Assembly: GCA_031256675.1 (NCBI GenBank)
Contig: JAIRQC010000107.1
Location: 1-43,167 of the forward strand
Reading direction: 5' to 3'
Length of the DNA stretch: 43,167 bases
DNA from: Rikenellaceae bacterium
Lineage (GTDB): Bacteria; Bacteroidota; Bacteroidia; Bacteroidales; Rikenellaceae
The notes under the pieces were generated by a model. The model had not been told where the DNA came from and ran no database searches. It was given only the letters and a program-made list of their open reading frames with translations. Below, in pieces: positions 16,307 to 24,414 of this stretch (positions are counted from its first letter, which is position 1; every line of letters starts with the position of its first letter). Both the position numbers and the translations under genes were made by a program.

Positions 16307-17550
16307 GTTGGCCGCAGGAGATACTGGATGGGATCCTCAGGGAGGATAACTATCGCACGCTCACCACGGTAGAGAGCCGTGGCGCATCGCTGTCGCACGA
16401 GGGGCACGCCTACCGTAATTTCTCGTCGAACGACTACCTCGGCCTGTCGTCGGAGCTGTCGCTGCAACGGGAATTTTTCGAGCAACTCGAGACCGACGCT
16501 TTCCTGATGAGCAACCCCTCGTCGCGCCTCGTCACCGGCAATTCTCCACATTACGACAGGCTCGAAAATACTGTCGCTCAAATGTTTGGCCGCCATGCGC
16601 TGGTGCTTGGAAGCGGCTATGCAGCCAACAGCGGCGCGCTGCCCGCCCTGACCGCGAAAGGCGACCTGATCCTGGCCGACAAGTATGTCCACGCAAGCAT
16701 TATCGACGGACTAAGGCTGTGCGACGCGGAGTGGAAACGCTTTAATCACAACGATATGGCCCATCTCGAACGGCTGTTGTTCGCGGCAGGCGGCTCACAG
16801 CAGGCAGGCGACAGCAGGCAGCAGGCAGGAGGCTCACATCAGACAGGAGGCTCGCGGCAGGCGGCTAACGGTTCACGGCTCACGGCTCACAGCTCACGGC
16901 TAACGGCTAACGGCGGCGGGCGGGTATGGGTGGTCACCGAGTCGCTGTTCAGCATGGACGGCGATCTGGCCCCTCTCGGCGAACTCGACGCGCTGCGCCG
17001 TCGCTACGGTTTTCGGCTGTATGTAGATGAGGCCCATGCCTTTGGCGTTCGCGGCGACGGGCTGGGATATTGCCGTGAATGCGGAGTCGAGCCGGATGTA
17101 ATGGTCGCCACGCTTGGCAAGGCGATGGCCTCGTGCGGGGCGTTCGTCGTGTGCGACGCTCCGGTCAAAGAGCTGCTTGTCAACCGAATGCGCACACTGA
17201 TCTTCTCCACCGCACTGCCGCCGCTCAGCCTCGCTTGGAGCGACTTTCTGCTTCGGCGCATGTCGAGTTTCGACATGCGCCGAAGCCACCTGCAACGGCT
17301 CGCGGCCCTGCTTACCGACCGCGGCGAAAACTGCAGGCGCGAGGCAACGCAGATCGTCCCCCTGATGTGTTACGACAACGCCCGCGCGCTTGAAGCCGCC
17401 CGCTTACTGCGCGACAACGGCTTCTGGGCCGGCGCAATACGCTATCCGACCGTTCCGCGCGGCAAGGCGCGCATCCGCGTAAGTCTGAACGCCGCATTGA
17501 GCGAGGACGATGTGCTGAAATTCAAAGATATATGGAAGTCCATCGAATAG
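16303..17550 (+). CDS. bioF: 8-amino-7-oxononanoate synthase with a repeat-built insertion
   Basis: BioF is a PLP enzyme joining pimeloyl-ACP and alanine to make KAPA in biotin synthesis. Family features are NDYLGL (43-48), NPSSRLVTGN (71-80), GSGYAANSG (103-111), H130, ESLFSMDGD (213-221), DEAHAFG (242-248) and the PLP lysine K273 in ATLGKAMAS. At 415 residues it is longer than the usual ~385-390. The excess is residues 161-206, a Gly/Ser/Gln/Arg low-complexity segment between two conserved strands, encoded by short DNA repeats including seven heptamers (16863-16911). It begins at the ATGA overlap with mqnD and overlaps bioG by 19 nt. The bioG-bioC context supports BioF over 2-amino-3-ketobutyrate CoA ligase. 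Confidence 0.9.
   Translation: MSWPQEILDGILREDNYRTLTTVESRGASLSHEGHAYRNFSSNDYLGLSSELSLQREFFEQLETDAFLMSNPSSRLVTGNSPHYDRLENTVAQMFGRHALVLGSGYAANSGALPALTAKGDLILADKYVHASIIDGLRLCDAEWKRFNHNDMAHLERLLFAAGGSQQAGDSRQQAGGSHQTGGSRQAANGSRLTAHSSRLTANGGGRVWVVTESLFSMDGDLAPLGELDALRRRYGFRLYVDEAHAFGVRGDGLGYCRECGVEPDVMVATLGKAMASCGAFVVCDAPVKELLVNRMRTLIFSTALPPLSLAWSDFLLRRMSSFDMRRSHLQRLAALLTDRGENCRREATQIVPLMCYDNARALEAARLLRDNGFWAGAIRYPTVPRGKARIRVSLNAALSEDDVLKFKDIWKSIE
16786..16862 (+). repeat. Degenerate CAGGAGGCTC-type repeats inside bioF
   Basis: This stretch is made of overlapping short motifs (CAGGCAGG, AGCAGGCAG, GGCTCACA). CAGGAGGCTC occurs exactly at 16826-16835 and again at 16844-16853, an 18-bp period. It encodes the first part of the low-complexity insertion of BioF and leads directly into the heptamer array. 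Confidence 0.65.
16863..16911 (+). repeat. Heptanucleotide repeat array (7 x 7 bp) inside bioF
   Basis: Seven consecutive heptamers are present: GGCTAAC, GGTTCAC, GGCTCAC, GGCTCAC, AGCTCAC, GGCTAAC, GGCTAAC. The unit is not a multiple of three. After a one-unit change the downstream sequence would meet a stop at 17024-17026 (TAG) in one alternative frame or at 17028-17030 (TGA) in the other, before the PLP lysine codon. Confidence 0.9.
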
Positions 17551-18161
17551 AGCAACCCGGAGCGGGGACGCTGGCGGTCTTTGCGCTCGGCTGGGCCGCC
17601 GACCACAGATTTGTGGAGCATATCCGCCCCGCAGGGTGTAGCGTTATGACCATAAGCGATTATCGCGAACTTTCAGCCGTCGGGACGGGCGATTATGAGC
17701 ATAAATACCTGTTTGCGTGGAGTTTCGGGGTTTGGGCGGCAGAGCGTCTGTTTGCGGGTGTGGAGTTTGAAAAAGCGGTGGCCCTGTGCGGTTCGCCGCT
17801 GCCAGCCGACGATCGCCACGGTCTTGGACTGAGGCGCATGAAGCTGACGCTCAGGAGCATCGAGGGCGGCATGGAGGAGTTTTACCGTCGCTCGATGGGC
17901 GAGGCATACAGCCGTTTCGAACCTCTCCTGCCCGTCCGCGACCCGAAGGCCTGCGCCGACGAACTCTCCGCGCTGATCGAGGCCTCCGCGCAGCCATACA
18001 CGCCCGCCATACGGTGGGACGCGGCTATCGTCGGCGAGCGAGACGTTATATTCCCTCAGGCCAACCTGTTGAATTACTGGGGTTCGCGCGCCGAGATACG
18101 CCCTCTGCCCCACTACCCTTTCGCCGAGGCAACCGCAATCGAAGAGTGGATAAAACGATAA
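17532..18161 (+). CDS. bioG: Pimeloyl-ACP methyl ester carboxylesterase, BioG type
   Basis: BioG hydrolyses the methyl ester of pimeloyl-ACP, releasing it from the BioC-initiated fatty acid cycle; it replaces BioH. The 209-residue alpha/beta hydrolase (DUF452) has the nucleophile S64 in AWSFGVWAA, D171 in GERDVIFP and H194 in LPHYPF, a plausible catalytic triad. It has no signal peptide, as expected for a cytosolic enzyme. It starts 19 nt before the bioF stop, and bioC starts 16 nt before its own stop. The order bioF-bioG-bioC is typical of Bacteroidota biotin clusters. Confidence 0.92.
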   Translation: MEVHRIEQPGAGTLAVFALGWAADHRFVEHIRPAGCSVMTISDYRELSAVGTGDYEHKYLFAWSFGVWAAERLFAGVEFEKAVALCGSPLPADDRHGLGLRRMKLTLRSIEGGMEEFYRRSMGEAYSRFEPLLPVRDPKACADELSALIEASAQPYTPAIRWDAAIVGERDVIFPQANLLNYWGSRAEIRPLPHYPFAEATAIEEWIKR

Positions 18162-18874
18162 TAAAACGCCGCTTCGAGGCTGCCATGAGCAGCTACGACC
18201 GTCAGGCCGGGGTTCAGCGCGACGTCTGCCGCCGCCTCGCCGATGAGCTCGCCGCGCTGAACCCGCACGTCGAGCGCGCCGTCGAAATAGGCGTCGGCAC
18301 CGGAATGCTCACCCGCCATTTGACGGCCCTCTTCCCGCAAGCACGCTGGTGGCTTAACGACCTGACAGCCAGGGCTTGCGAGCGCATGCCTCCCTGCTGC
18401 ACGTTCCTTGCGGGCGATGCCGAGGCCCTGCAACTGCCTGACGGATTGGACCTTGTCGCCTCGGCATCGACCGTGCAGTGGTTTGACGATCTGCCCTATT
18501 TTCTGCGTCGGTGCGCCGCCGCCACACGCTCCGGAGGGTTGCTCGCCCTCTCCACCTTCGGCCCCGAAAATTTCCGCGAAGTGCGCGCCGCCGCCGGTCG
18601 GGGGTTGAGCTACCACTCCGCCTCCGAACTCGCCGAATTAGCCGCCGAAGCCGGATATAACGTCCTGACGCTCAAAGAGTACGTCGTTTCGCTGACGTTC
18701 GGCACGCCCGTCGACGTTTTGCGCCACATCAAGGCCACGGGGGTCGGCGGCGCCGGCAGCTCAAACTGGACGAAAGGCTCCCTGCAAGAGTTCGACGCCC
18801 GTTATCGCGCCATAAACAGAGAAAATATCACCCTCGCCTATCATCCTGTGATAATCGTTGCGCGCCGTCGATAA
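18146..18874 (+). CDS. bioC: Malonyl-ACP O-methyltransferase
   Basis: BioC methylates the free carboxyl of malonyl-ACP with SAM so that fatty acid synthase can build pimeloyl-ACP. A GTG start at 18146 gives 242 residues beginning (M)DKTIIKRRF, where BioC homologues start; the open frame continues upstream inside bioG but without homology. The SAM-binding motif VEIGVGTGMLT is at 46-56, D72 follows WLN, and GDAEALQLP (90-98) and ASASTVQWF (105-113) are typical of BioC. The ORF end is followed only 6 nt later by the rnpB promoter box. bioA, bioD and bioB are not in the window. Confidence 0.92.
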   Translation: MDKTIIKRRFEAAMSSYDRQAGVQRDVCRRLADELAALNPHVERAVEIGVGTGMLTRHLTALFPQARWWLNDLTARACERMPPCCTFLAGDAEALQLPDGLDLVASASTVQWFDDLPYFLRRCAAATRSGGLLALSTFGPENFREVRAAAGRGLSYHSASELAELAAEAGYNVLTLKEYVVSLTFGTPVDVLRHIKATGVGGAGSSNWTKGSLQEFDARYRAINRENITLAYHPVIIVARRR

Positions 18875-18880
18875 AATGCG

Positions 18881-18888
18881 TACCTTTG
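18881..18888 (+). promoter_or_regulatory. Candidate -7 promoter box for rnpB
   Basis: TACCTTTG matches TAnnTTTG exactly, and a TTG at 18858-18860 is 20 nt upstream as a -33 element. The predicted start of transcription coincides with the 5' strand of the RNase P RNA P1 helix. The -33 region lies inside the end of bioC. Confidence 0.7.
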
Positions 18889-18893
18889 TCGCA

Positions 18894-19272
18894 GCGCAGG
18901 GGCTTTGTCGCCGCCCGTCACAGGGGGGAGGAAAGTCCGGGCAACGCAGAGCGCCGCCCTTCCTAACGGGAAGATCTTCGAGAGGGGATAGCAAGGGTAA
19001 CAGAGAACGACCGCCGGGCCGCGCGTCCGGTAAGGGTGAAAAGGCGGGGTAAGGGCCCACCGTGTCGGCAGCGATGTCGACAGCCGTACCTCTGGCGGGT
19101 TGCAAGACCAAGTATACCGGCATTCAAGGGCTGCTCGTCCATTGTCGGGGGGTAGGTCGCTAACGCAGGCGGCGGGAGACCGTCGTCGTAGATAAATGAC
19201 AAGGGACCCGCTTTCGCCGCGCCTTCGGGTGCGGCGAACAGAGGGTTACAGAACCCGGCTTATACCCTGCGC
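18894..19272 (+). ncRNA. rnpB: RNase P RNA, bacterial type A
   Basis: This is the catalytic RNA that matures tRNA 5' ends. The universally conserved 5' core GAGGAAAGTCCGG is at 18928-18940. Conserved internal segments follow: ACAGAGAA near 19000, then GGGTGAAAAGGCGGGGTAAG with the CCCACCG that follows it. The 3' core ACAGAACCCGGCTTAT is at 19248-19263. The P1 helix closes the molecule perfectly: GCGCAGGG (18894-18901) with CCCTGCGC (19265-19272). The length of about 379 nt is normal. A Bacteroidota promoter box sits just upstream and a T-run follows P1. The RNA is co-directional with, and immediately after, bioC. Confidence 0.96.
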
Positions 19273-19279
19273 TTTTTTT
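19265..19279 (+). terminator. rnpB 3' end: P1 strand followed by T-run
   Basis: CCCTGCGC, the 3' strand of the rnpB P1 helix, is followed directly by seven T residues. The helix itself, or a local hairpin, would act with the U-tract as the terminator. No separate terminator hairpin is seen before the convergent DoxX gene. Confidence 0.6.
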
Positions 19280-19361
19280 ATCTCCTGCGGGTTTCCAAAA
19301 TCTCGAATCACGGCGTTACGCTCCTGTCTGGCGCGTCGGTAGCAGTTGTTTTGATCCCTGC

Positions 19362-20441
19362 TCAAATATCTGTACACGAGCGTTTTGCCACGATTGTCCC
19401 GTGGGCGATGCGCACGATGCCCACCCGTGCGCGGAGCAGGGTTTTGAGCAGCGTGCCGTCGATATTGGCGCAGGGGTAGCTTTGCTGGTCGAGGGTCAGG
19501 CGGGTCGAGGCGGTGATAGGCGTAGTGGTGATACACAGTACGTTATCGCCATTTTCGGAGGCTTCGGCAGCGGCGCGCGCCAGTCTCCGGCGGCAACGCG
19601 GCGCAATCCGGTCGAGCTCCGTAACGCACAGCAACGTGGTGGGCCGTCCGTCAAATAGCAGCGAGTCGGTGAGGTCGCCATCGAAGGGGGTGAAGATGTT
19701 GAACTCGGAGGCGTCGATGCTTTTCTGCCTCTCTTTGAACACGATACGTGTGTCGACATACTCCCAGCGCACGGTGTCGTACCACGTCGTGTCGCTGAGT
19801 GCGAACTCCTGCGTGCGGCCCGACGAGCGGTCGCGGTAGATGAGCGTCGTCTCGGTCTCGCCACTCTGAGGCGGGTTATTGCGCGCCTCAATCAAGTCTG
19901 TGCCAACCTTATAGGGTAAAAAATCTATCAGCGGCAGGTGTCTGATCGCAAAAATCCCAATCGAGCAGCCAAGCATCAGCAGCGCAGCCACATAGTGCGC
20001 ATCCCGCTTTCGTTCACGCGGCGCGGAACGGAACGTCGCCCACGCCATCGGCAACAGTATCAGGTTCTTGGCAAACGTCTGCCACGAGGTCAGTTTCACA
20101 GCGTCGCCAAAGCATCCGCAGTCGCCAACAGGTTCAAAAACAGCCGAATATAGCGTCAGCAGCGTGAAAAACGCCATAAACAGCAGCGTCGCGCCTGCAA
20201 TCAGCCATTTACGCAGCCCCAGCAGCAGCGACGCCCCGAGCGTAAGCTCCACAGCGGCAAGCACAACCGCCAGCGGCAGCGTCGTTGCCGAGAGTCGCTC
20301 TATCCCGAAAGCCGAAAAATACTCCCCCAGCTTGAACGCCCCACCCCACGGGTCGACGATCTTCATAAAACCCGAAAAACAAAACGTCGCCCCCAGCACA
20401 ATCCGGCAGGCCGATAGCAATATCTTTTTCATTTTTTCCAT
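19362..20441 (-). CDS. MauE/DoxX-family membrane protein with C-terminal thioredoxin-like domain
   Basis: The protein has 359 residues. The N-terminal half has four hydrophobic helices of the DoxX/MauE fold, with the signature GDCGCFGD (107-113) found in Bacteroidota members and thought to act in redox or quinone-linked chemistry. After a fifth hydrophobic stretch (about 150-175), the C-terminal part is soluble and probably periplasmic. It ends in a strand-turn pattern (NIDGTLLKTLLRARVG) typical of thioredoxin-like relatives, but no CxxC motif is visible. The exact function is unknown. Its start shares one base with the tmk stop (TAATG), so it should be translated with tmk at the end of the suf operon. 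M4 is a possible alternative start. Confidence 0.8.
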   Translation of the reverse strand: MEKMKKILLSACRIVLGATFCFSGFMKIVDPWGGAFKLGEYFSAFGIERLSATTLPLAVVLAAVELTLGASLLLGLRKWLIAGATLLFMAFFTLLTLYSAVFEPVGDCGCFGDAVKLTSWQTFAKNLILLPMAWATFRSAPRERKRDAHYVAALLMLGCSIGIFAIRHLPLIDFLPYKVGTDLIEARNNPPQSGETETTLIYRDRSSGRTQEFALSDTTWYDTVRWEYVDTRIVFKERQKSIDASEFNIFTPFDGDLTDSLLFDGRPTTLLCVTELDRIAPRCRRRLARAAAEASENGDNVLCITTTPITASTRLTLDQQSYPCANIDGTLLKTLLRARVGIVRIAHGTIVAKRSCTDI

Positions 20442-21130
20442 TACGCGCCTCCTGGCAGTTCTTTATTGATGTAACTTAATATGCGTGAGAAGATTACCTC
20501 CGGTGTGGCGATCCGGCCACAGGGGGTTGAGCAGTCGACGACCTTCATTCGGGGGTCGAGAGCGGCGGCTTGGGTATATACCTGACGGACTGTGCGTTGC
20601 AGATCGAGCGACGCTTCATGAATATCCGTCGAACCTTTGAGGTAGTCCCGGTCGTCACCCTGACGGGCGGCGGTGAGGCGGTCGGCAACGAACTCAAATG
20701 GTACGTCGAGGAACAGGCTCAGGTCGGGACGGGGCAGGCGGTTGTGGTCAAATTCGAGTTGCAGTATCCAGTTTTTCAGTGCATTGCGTTCGGCTGGAGG
20801 GAGTTTTGCGCACTGGTAGCCGATGTTGGAGTAGACGTAACGGTCGACGATAAGCCACTTGTCTTCGTCGAGCGAGCGGCGCATGGACGGGGCGGCGTCT
20901 GCGCGGTCGCAGGCGAAGATCAGCGCGACGAGGTAGGGGTTGACCTCGTCGATCGTGCCGAGGTCGCCGCGTAAGAATCTGGCAATCAGCTCTCCATAAA
21001 CAGGGGCGTCGAAACGCGGGAAGTGAATATATTCCGTGGCCACGCCGCGCCCTTCGAGCATTGCACGCAGCAACCCGACCTGTGTCGATTTCCCAGCCCC
21101 ATCGAGCCCTTCGAGTACGATAAATGGCAT
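20441..21130 (-). CDS. tmk: Thymidylate kinase
   Basis: It phosphorylates dTMP to dTDP for DNA synthesis. The 229 residues fit the family. GLDGAGKST (8-16) is the P-loop, the HFPRF segment binds the substrate phosphate, VDRYVYSNIGYQ holds the DRY motif, and a lid with basic residues (RQGDDRDYLKG) follows. It lies 12 bp after sufS, and its stop overlaps the DoxX-like gene. Placement in a suf operon looks like simple operon sharing rather than a functional link. Confidence 0.93.
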   Translation of the reverse strand: MPFIVLEGLDGAGKSTQVGLLRAMLEGRGVATEYIHFPRFDAPVYGELIARFLRGDLGTIDEVNPYLVALIFACDRADAAPSMRRSLDEDKWLIVDRYVYSNIGYQCAKLPPAERNALKNWILQLEFDHNRLPRPDLSLFLDVPFEFVADRLTAARQGDDRDYLKGSTDIHEASLDLQRTVRQVYTQAAALDPRMKVVDCSTPCGRIATPEVIFSRILSYINKELPGGA

Positions 21131-21142
21131 AATATCAATGTT

Positions 21143-22363
21143 TTATCTGCGCAGCATCCTGATGGCCTTTTCGATCGCGTCGATCAGCGCATCAACCTCA
21201 TCCTCAGTATTATACAGCGCAAACGAGGCGCGACACATCCCTTCGACGCCGTAACGCGCCATTGTGGGGCTCGCACAGTGGGTCCCTGTGCGGATGGCGA
21301 CGCCTAACTTGTCGAGTATCATGCCGATGTCGTAATGATGCACCCCCTCGACATTGAACGAGACGATGGCGCACTTGTCGGGAGTCGTGCCGTAAATCCT
21401 GACGCCTGGAATGGCCGTCAACCGCTCGGTGGCGCGCGCGAGCAGCAGCCGCTCGTGAGCCTCGATTTCGGACGGTTCGAGACGGCGCAGATAGTCGATC
21501 GCCTCCGACAAACCTATGGCTCCCACGAAGTTAGCCGTCCCTGCCTCGAACTTCAACGGCAACTCGGCATACGTGCTCCGCTCCATCTCGACCGTGTCGA
21601 CCATGTCGCCGCCCCCCATGAACGGCGGCATCCGCTCCAGCAGTTCGCGCTTGCCGTAAAGCGCTCCGACCCCGGTCGGGCCGTAAAGTTTGTGCGCCGA
21701 AAAGGCATAGAAATCGCAGCCTAACTCACTGACATTCACCCCTCCATGAACTATCCCCTGACAACCGTCCACCACAACGCATGCGCCGTGCGCGTGGGCC
21801 ATGTCGATAATTCGCCGCAACTCAGGGCGCGTGCCCAACACGTTGGAAGCCTGCGTTATGGCGATTATTTTAGTGCGGTTGTCGATCAGTTCCGGCAGTT
21901 TGTCCATCTCCAACGCTCCCTGTTCGTCGAATGGCAGCGTGCGGATCGTCGCGCCGGTCATCTCGCACGCCAGCTGCCACGGAACGATATTCGAATGGTG
22001 CTCCATCTGGCTGACAATCACGTTGTCGCCCGCCCTGAGCGCCTGCCGCCCGAAGCTGTGCGCCACCAGGTTCAGCGACGCCGTAGCCCCCGCCGTAAAG
22101 ATCACCTCCTCGCGCGATTCGGCCCCGATCAGCCGCCGCACATTCTCACGCGCCGCCTCATAAAGCGTGGTGCACTCTTGGCTCAAAAAATGTACCCCTC
22201 GATGTACATTTGCATTCAACTCACTGTACATCAGATTTATACGCTCGATGACGCTTGCCGGTTTCTGCGCCGTCGCCCCGTTATCCAGATAGACCAGCGG
22301 CCGCCCGTGAACCTCCCGCCCAAGTATCGGAAAATCAAGCCTTATCTTATCTATATCAATCAT
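21143..22363 (-). CDS. sufS: Cysteine desulfurase SufS
   Basis: This PLP enzyme removes sulfur from cysteine for Fe-S cluster assembly. It has 406 residues. The PLP lysine is K225 in FSAHKLYGPTG, H122/H123 lie in MEHHSN, and the persulfide cysteine is C363 in RTGTHCASP; the short active loop is that of the SufS (group II) type. It is the fourth gene of sufBCDS. No sufE or sufU sulfur acceptor is next to it in this window. It starts 10 bp after the sufD stop. Confidence 0.96.
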   Translation of the reverse strand: MIDIDKIRLDFPILGREVHGRPLVYLDNGATAQKPASVIERINLMYSELNANVHRGVHFLSQECTTLYEAARENVRRLIGAESREEVIFTAGATASLNLVAHSFGRQALRAGDNVIVSQMEHHSNIVPWQLACEMTGATIRTLPFDEQGALEMDKLPELIDNRTKIIAITQASNVLGTRPELRRIIDMAHAHGACVVVDGCQGIVHGGVNVSELGCDFYAFSAHKLYGPTGVGALYGKRELLERMPPFMGGGDMVDTVEMERSTYAELPLKFEAGTANFVGAIGLSEAIDYLRRLEPSEIEAHERLLLARATERLTAIPGVRIYGTTPDKCAIVSFNVEGVHHYDIGMILDKLGVAIRTGTHCASPTMARYGVEGMCRASFALYNTEDEVDALIDAIEKAIRMLRR

Positions 22364-22373
22364 TTTCAGGAGG

Positions 22374-23648
22374 CTAAAAAGCGTCTATCTTGCTGTCGAT
22401 CAACGTGTGAAGTTGCGAGGAGAACTGCTCGTCGGAACAACGGGCGACAATGTCGTTCATGAACCCTGCGATTTGGAGGCGGCGGGCGGTAGAGTGGTCG
22501 ATGCCACGCTGGCGCATGTAGTAGATGGCCTGGTCGTCAAGTTGGCCGACGGATGCGCCGTGGCTGCAACGAACGTCCTCGGCGTAAATTTCAAGTTGCG
22601 GGGCGGTTACGATGCGTGCGTCGGGGGTGAGGGTTATGTTACGGCTGTGCTGTTCGGCCGAGGCGCCGCCTGCGTCGGGGGCGATGTATATTCGTCCGGA
22701 GAAAACGCCTGTGGATGAGCCAGATGCGAGCCCCTTGACCATCTGATAGCTGCTGCCGTCGGGCACGAGATGATTGGTCGCGGTGTATATGTCGACCTTT
22801 TCAGCCTTGCCGGTGATGAAGAGGCCGTAGAGTGCGCCCTGTGCGCCGCCGCCGACCAGATCGCAGTGATAATCAGCGCGTAATGCCTCGCCGCCGAGAG
22901 ATACGAAAATGCGGTCGAGTTTTCCGGCGGCGGCCACGCGGGAGTAGCCGTTCAGAATGGCCGTACAGTTGTCGGAGAAGTCGTGCAATTCACTGATGGT
23001 CAGATGTGAATCCTCTCCGGCGACGACCTCCGTCACATGGTCGACCACCATGCCGTAGCCCTCGCGGCAACGATAGCTCACGCTGACCTCCGCGCTGCCG
23101 CCGCGCCCGACGATGACCAGCAGGCGCGAAAATATCAGCGCATCGGGGTAGCGACTGTCGTAGTCTAACTCGACCGAAATACTTCCTGCCGCCACATTAT
23201 CAGGTACATATACTATCGCTCCGTCCGGCGCAAAAGCGCTGTTGAGGGCAGTCAAAGCGTCGGCCTTGTTGGCGGCCATGCTGTTGTAATGATCGAGCAC
23301 GATCTGCTCGTAATCGACCGACGCGGCCCTCAGGCTGCCGATTATAACGCCGTTGTCGGCCACGTCGAGTCGGTCTTCGTCAACGCAATAGCCGTTGCGC
23401 AGCCCGAACGGCGCGCCGCTCCCGAAATGGCCCTCGTCGGGCAGGGCGACGTGGAGCGCGCGTCCGAAAGTCCGTCGCATGTCGGTGTAGCGATAGCGTT
23501 CCTCGCGCGTGTCGGGGACGCCGCACAGGAGAAAATCGTCGAGCATCTGCCGCCGGCGCGAGTTGACCGAGAACGGAAACCCGCGGCCGATGCGTTCGGC
23601 CGTGGCGGCATAAAGTTCGGCATATCGCTGTTCGATAGTCATACTCAT
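22374..23648 (-). CDS. sufD: Fe-S cluster assembly scaffold subunit SufD
   Basis: SufD pairs with SufB in the SufBC2D scaffold and is needed for iron acquisition. The 424 residues show the beta-helix core with weak sequence conservation and the conserved C-terminal segment containing CSHGASVGQLD, which holds the His implicated at the SufB-SufD interface. An N-terminal helical domain includes YRYTDMRR. Position between sufC and sufS confirms the call. ATG codons at 23648 (M1) and 23642 (M3) are both possible; the gap to sufC is 4 bp. Confidence 0.92.
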   Translation of the reverse strand: MSMTIEQRYAELYAATAERIGRGFPFSVNSRRRQMLDDFLLCGVPDTREERYRYTDMRRTFGRALHVALPDEGHFGSGAPFGLRNGYCVDEDRLDVADNGVIIGSLRAASVDYEQIVLDHYNSMAANKADALTALNSAFAPDGAIVYVPDNVAAGSISVELDYDSRYPDALIFSRLLVIVGRGGSAEVSVSYRCREGYGMVVDHVTEVVAGEDSHLTISELHDFSDNCTAILNGYSRVAAAGKLDRIFVSLGGEALRADYHCDLVGGGAQGALYGLFITGKAEKVDIYTATNHLVPDGSSYQMVKGLASGSSTGVFSGRIYIAPDAGGASAEQHSRNITLTPDARIVTAPQLEIYAEDVRCSHGASVGQLDDQAIYYMRQRGIDHSTARRLQIAGFMNDIVARCSDEQFSSQLHTLIDSKIDAF

Positions 23649-23652
23649 ATGG

Positions 23653-24402
23653 TTACGCCTGCTCGGCGATCAGCCGGTCGTAGCCCTGTTCCTCGAGACG
23701 AAGGGCCAGCGAGCGGTCGCCGGTGTGGATGATCCGTCCGTTGTAAAGCACATGGACATAGTCGGGCACAATGTAGTCTAACAGCCTCTGATAGTGGGTG
23801 ATAACCACCGTGGCGTTTTGCGGCGTGCGCAGCCTCGTCACCCCGGTCGCCACCACTCGCAGCGCGTCGATGTCGAGGCCGCTGTCGGTTTCGTCGAGCA
23901 GGGCGAGCAGCGGTTCGAGCATCGCCATCTGAAAAATCTCGTTCTTCTTCTTCTCGCCGCCCGAAAAGCCCTCGTTTACAGCGCGCGAGGTCATTTTCTG
24001 GTCGAGTTCGACGATAGCGGCGCGCTCGCGCATCATCCGCAGGAAATCGCCCGCCGGCAGCGGGTCAAGTCCCTGATACTTACGTTTTTCGTTGACGGCA
24101 AACTTCATAAAGTTGGCCATCGTGACCCCGGGTATTTCAACCGGATATTGAAATCCGAGGAACAGTCCGGCCCGCGCGCGCTCCTCTATGCTCATTTCGA
24201 AGATGTTACGCCCGAGGAACGTCGCCTCGCCGCGGGTCACCTCGAAACGCTCATTTCCGGCCAGCACCGAGGCTAACGTGCTCTTGCCCGAGCCGTTAGG
24301 CCCCATGATGGCATGCACCTCGCCCGCCCGCACCGACAGGTCAATGCCCCGCAATATCTCGCGCCCTTCGACCGACGCATGCAGATCTCTGATTTCCAGC
24401 AT
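23653..24402 (-). CDS. sufC: Fe-S assembly ATPase SufC
   Basis: This is an ABC-type ATPase that drives conformational change in the SufB-SufD scaffold. The ATG at 24402 gives 249 residues beginning MLEIRDLHASVEG; an in-frame TTG at 24411 is less likely. The Walker A is GPNGSGKS, the signature FSGGEKKKNE and the Walker B LLALLDETDSGLD, with the SufC-specific DSGLD. A His-containing switch (VITHYQ) follows. It starts 12 bp after sufB. Confidence 0.96.
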   Translation of the reverse strand: MLEIRDLHASVEGREILRGIDLSVRAGEVHAIMGPNGSGKSTLASVLAGNERFEVTRGEATFLGRNIFEMSIEERARAGLFLGFQYPVEIPGVTMANFMKFAVNEKRKYQGLDPLPAGDFLRMMRERAAIVELDQKMTSRAVNEGFSGGEKKKNEIFQMAMLEPLLALLDETDSGLDIDALRVVATGVTRLRTPQNATVVITHYQRLLDYIVPDYVHVLYNGRIIHTGDRSLALRLEEQGYDRLIAEQA

Positions 24403-24414
24403 ATTCTTCAATTT

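Noticed and set aside
18761-19202. Open frames over the RNase P RNA gene
   Set aside because: The conserved rnpB core sequences and closing P1 helix explain the region; the frames are incidental.
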